DNA of 64,000 nucleotides from Primorskyibacter sedentarius (GTDB lineage: Bacteria > Pseudomonadota > Alphaproteobacteria > Rhodobacterales > Rhodobacteraceae). A program made the position numbers and the translations under genes. The notes beneath the pieces were generated by a model that saw nothing but the letters and a program-made list of their open reading frames with translations, was not told the DNA's origin and searched no databases. The DNA lies in contig NZ_SLZU01000001.1 in the NCBI RefSeq assembly GCF_004342065.1, positions 62,001 to 126,000 of the forward strand, in the 5' to 3' direction. The first letter of the stretch is position 1. Every line of letters begins with the position of its first letter. This document shows, one piece after another, positions 62,240-64,000 of this stretch.

Positions 62240-64000
62240 ATGAGCCAGATTTCCCTTACTTTCCCCGATGGCAATGCGCGCGAATTCGAGCGTGGTGTAA
62301 CCCCTGCAGAGGTGGCCGCCGCGATCTCCAAGTCGTTGGGCAAGAAAGCCATTTCCGCCAGCGTCGACGGGGCGCATTGGGACCTTCAGTGGCCCATCGA
62401 ACGCGATGCCGCCATCGCCATTCACACCATGGCCGATGCGCCGCAGGCGTTGGAACTGGTGCGCCACGATCTGGCCCATATCATGGCCCGCGCCGTGCAA
62501 GAGCTTTGGCCGGATGTCAAAGTCACCATCGGTCCGGTGATCGACAATGGCTGGTATTACGATTTCGACCGCGCAGAGCCCTTCACCCCCGAAGATCTGG
62601 GCGAGATCGAAAAGAAGATGAAGGAAATCATCAACAAGCGCGATCCCGTCACCACCGAAATCTGGGAGCGTGACCGTGCGGTGAAATTCTACGAAGCCAA
62701 TAACGAGCCCTACAAGGTCGAGCTGATCGAAGCCATTCCTGGCGACGAGCCGCTGCGCATGTATTGGCACGGCCACTGGCAGGATCTGTGCCGCGGACCG
62801 CATCTGCAAAACACCGGGCAGGTCCCGGCGGACGCGTTCAAGCTGATGAGCGTGGCGGGCGCCTATTGGCGCGGCGACAGCAAGCGCCAGATGCTGCAAC
62901 GGATCTACGGCGTTGCCTTCCAGAACAAGGAAGACCTGCGCAAATACCTTCATTTCCTCGAAGAAGCCGAAAAGCGCGACCACCGCAAGCTGGGCCGCGA
63001 GATGGACCTGTTCCACATGCAGGAAGAGGCGCCCGGTCAGGTCTTCTGGCACCCGAATGGCTGGACGATCTACACCCAGCTTCAGGACTACATGCGCCGC
63101 AAGCAACGCGCCGGTGGCTACCGCGAGATCAACACGCCCCAGGTCGTGGATCGCAAGCTATGGGAAGCGTCGGGCCATTGGGACAAGTACCAGCACCACA
63201 TGTTCCTGGTCGAGGTGGACGAAAGCCGGGACGGCGAGAATGATGATGCACAGGCCAAGGACAAGGCCCAGACCCGGATCAACGCGCTCAAGCCGATGAA
63301 CTGCCCCTGCCATGTGCAGGTGTTCAATCAGGGCCTGAAATCCTATCGCGACCTGCCGCTGCGGCTGGCAGAATTCGGGTCCTGCGCGCGGTTCGAACCT
63401 TCGGGCGCGCTGCATGGCATCATGCGGGTGCGTGGGTTTACCCAGGACGACGCCCATATCTTCTGCACCGAGGATCAGATCCAGGAGGAATGCGCGCGGT
63501 TCATCGACTTCCTTGCGGATATCTACCGCGAGCTGGGCTTCCCAAATTTCGAGATCCGCTTTGCCACGCGGCCTGAAAAGCGTGTCGGCACCGAGGAAAG
63601 CTGGGACTATGTCGAGAACGCGCTGGAAAACGCGATCAAGGCCGTGGGCCGTGATTACGTGCTGGAACCGGGCGACGGGGCTTTCTACGGGCCAAAGCTG
63701 GACTTCTACCTGACTGACGCCATCGGGCGGGTCTGGCAATGCGGCACCTTCCAGGTGGACCCGAACCTGCCGGAACGGCTCGACGCCAGCTACATCACGC
63801 AAAGCGGCGAGAAATCCCGCCCCTTCATGCTTCACCGCGCGACCTTGGGCAGTTTCGAACGGTTCATCGGCATCCTGATCGAAGAACACGCAGGCAAGCT
63901 GCCATTCTGGCTGGCCCCGCGTCAGGTGGTCGTCGCCTCGATCGTGTCCGAGGCGAATGACTACGTGCAAGAGGTCGTGGCGCAGCTACAGGCGCAAGGC
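62240..64000 (+). CDS. thrS: Threonyl-tRNA synthetase (3' end beyond the window)
   Basis: The first 587 codons of a class II synthetase that charges tRNAThr. The TGS domain (residues 1-60, [21 protein letters not shown]) is followed by the editing domain ([19 protein letters not shown] with its His motif, and [16 protein letters not shown]). The catalytic core has [12 protein letters not shown] with the zinc Cys, [21 protein letters not shown] (motif 2), and [20 protein letters not shown] (motif 3). ATG 62240 follows GAGGAG with a suitable gap. The anticodon-binding end lies outside. No T-box or obvious tRNA-like operator was seen in the 130 bases upstream. Confidence 0.97.
   Translation, partial: MSQISLTFPDGNAREFERGVTPAEVAAAISKSLGKKAISASVDGAHWDLQWPIERDAAIAIHTMADAPQALELVRHDLAHIMARAVQELWPDVKVTIGPVIDNGWYYDFDRAEPFTPEDLGEIEKKMKEIINKRDPVTTEIWERDRAVKFYEANNEPYKVELIEAIPGDEPLRMYWHGHWQDLCRGPHLQNTGQVPADAFKLMSVAGAYWRGDSKRQMLQRIYGVAFQNKEDLRKYLHFLEEAEKRDHRKLGREMDLFHMQEEAPGQVFWHPNGWTIYTQLQDYMRRKQRAGGYREINTPQVVDRKLWEASGHWDKYQHHMFLVEVDESRDGENDDAQAKDKAQTRINALKPMNCPCHVQVFNQGLKSYRDLPLRLAEFGSCARFEPSGALHGIMRVRGFTQDDAHIFCTEDQIQEECARFIDFLADIYRELGFPNFEIRFATRPEKRVGTEESWDYVENALENAIKAVGRDYVLEPGDGAFYGPKLDFYLTDAIGRVWQCGTFQVDPNLPERLDASYITQSGEKSRPFMLHRATLGSFERFIGILIEEHAGKLPFWLAPRQVVVASIVSEANDYVQEVVAQLQAQG

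Overview
This window comes from an alphaproteobacterium of the family Rhodobacteraceae, most likely the Roseobacter group. Supporting signs are the high GC content, GTG and TTG starts, an ALAS-type (C4 pathway) HemA with a perfect FnrL box, the CobS/CobT aerobic cobaltochelatase pair, a TGA-N9-TCA 'Iron-Rhodo-box', the DUF2852 and DUF2189 families, TRAP rather than PTS uptake, and a non-frameshifted prfB. It reads as ordinary chromosome. I see no rRNA or tRNA gene, CRISPR array, insertion sequence, phage gene or defence island. Gene density is about one per 1.1 kb, and most genes are close matches to well-known families.

Layout. 1-5359: an rRNA methyltransferase running off the left edge, a small lipoprotein, the Entner-Doudoroff genes edd-eda behind a LacI-type operator, and a Cys-rich protein. 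5090-11220: glnE with a small overlapping gene, YbaK-like, DUF2852, RDD, the N-end-rule transferase bpt and a VOC protein. 11302-18055: a TakP-like TRAP transporter divergent from a sensor kinase and response regulator that probably control it. 18082-24078: a YihY protein, ilvIH with a complete translational attenuator, an XRE regulator with its own operator, and DUF2189. 24255-30626: prfB, PBP1A, a murein amidase and an aminotransferase. 30686-33449: a periplasmic quality-control cluster of an M48 protease and two thioredoxin-fold proteins. 33574-38001: ispG, a RodZ-like protein, hemA and a small membrane protein. 38068-47935: an M20 peptidase, a glycosyltransferase/sulfotransferase pair, LysE, phaC followed by MaoC-Pta and ackA, and a LacI regulator. 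48467-52596: an M23 protein with a bactofilin, an iron-regulated siderophore-interacting protein, and an ECF sigma/anti-sigma pair. 52745-58105: cobS, cobT, aminopeptidase P and DUF427. 58241-64000: a five-gene minus-strand cluster of mixed function, then the 5' part of thrS.

The most informative signals are regulatory. They are (i) the ilvIH leader peptide, whose L-V-V-I-V codon run precedes mutually exclusive RNA stems; (ii) two near-identical 19-bp palindromes (ATGTRAA-N5-TTCACAT) bracketing the promoter region of the DUF2852 gene; (iii) an inverted repeat whose 3' arm touches the bpt start codon; (iv) an FnrL box for hemA, an Iron-Rhodo-box for the siderophore-interacting protein, a LacI operator for edd-eda, and nested palindromes in front of the XRE gene. 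Novelty of whole systems is limited. The tandem CGYC/CGEC redox pair beside a BepA-like protease, and the solitary phaC next to an acetyl-phosphate pathway, are the best functional leads.
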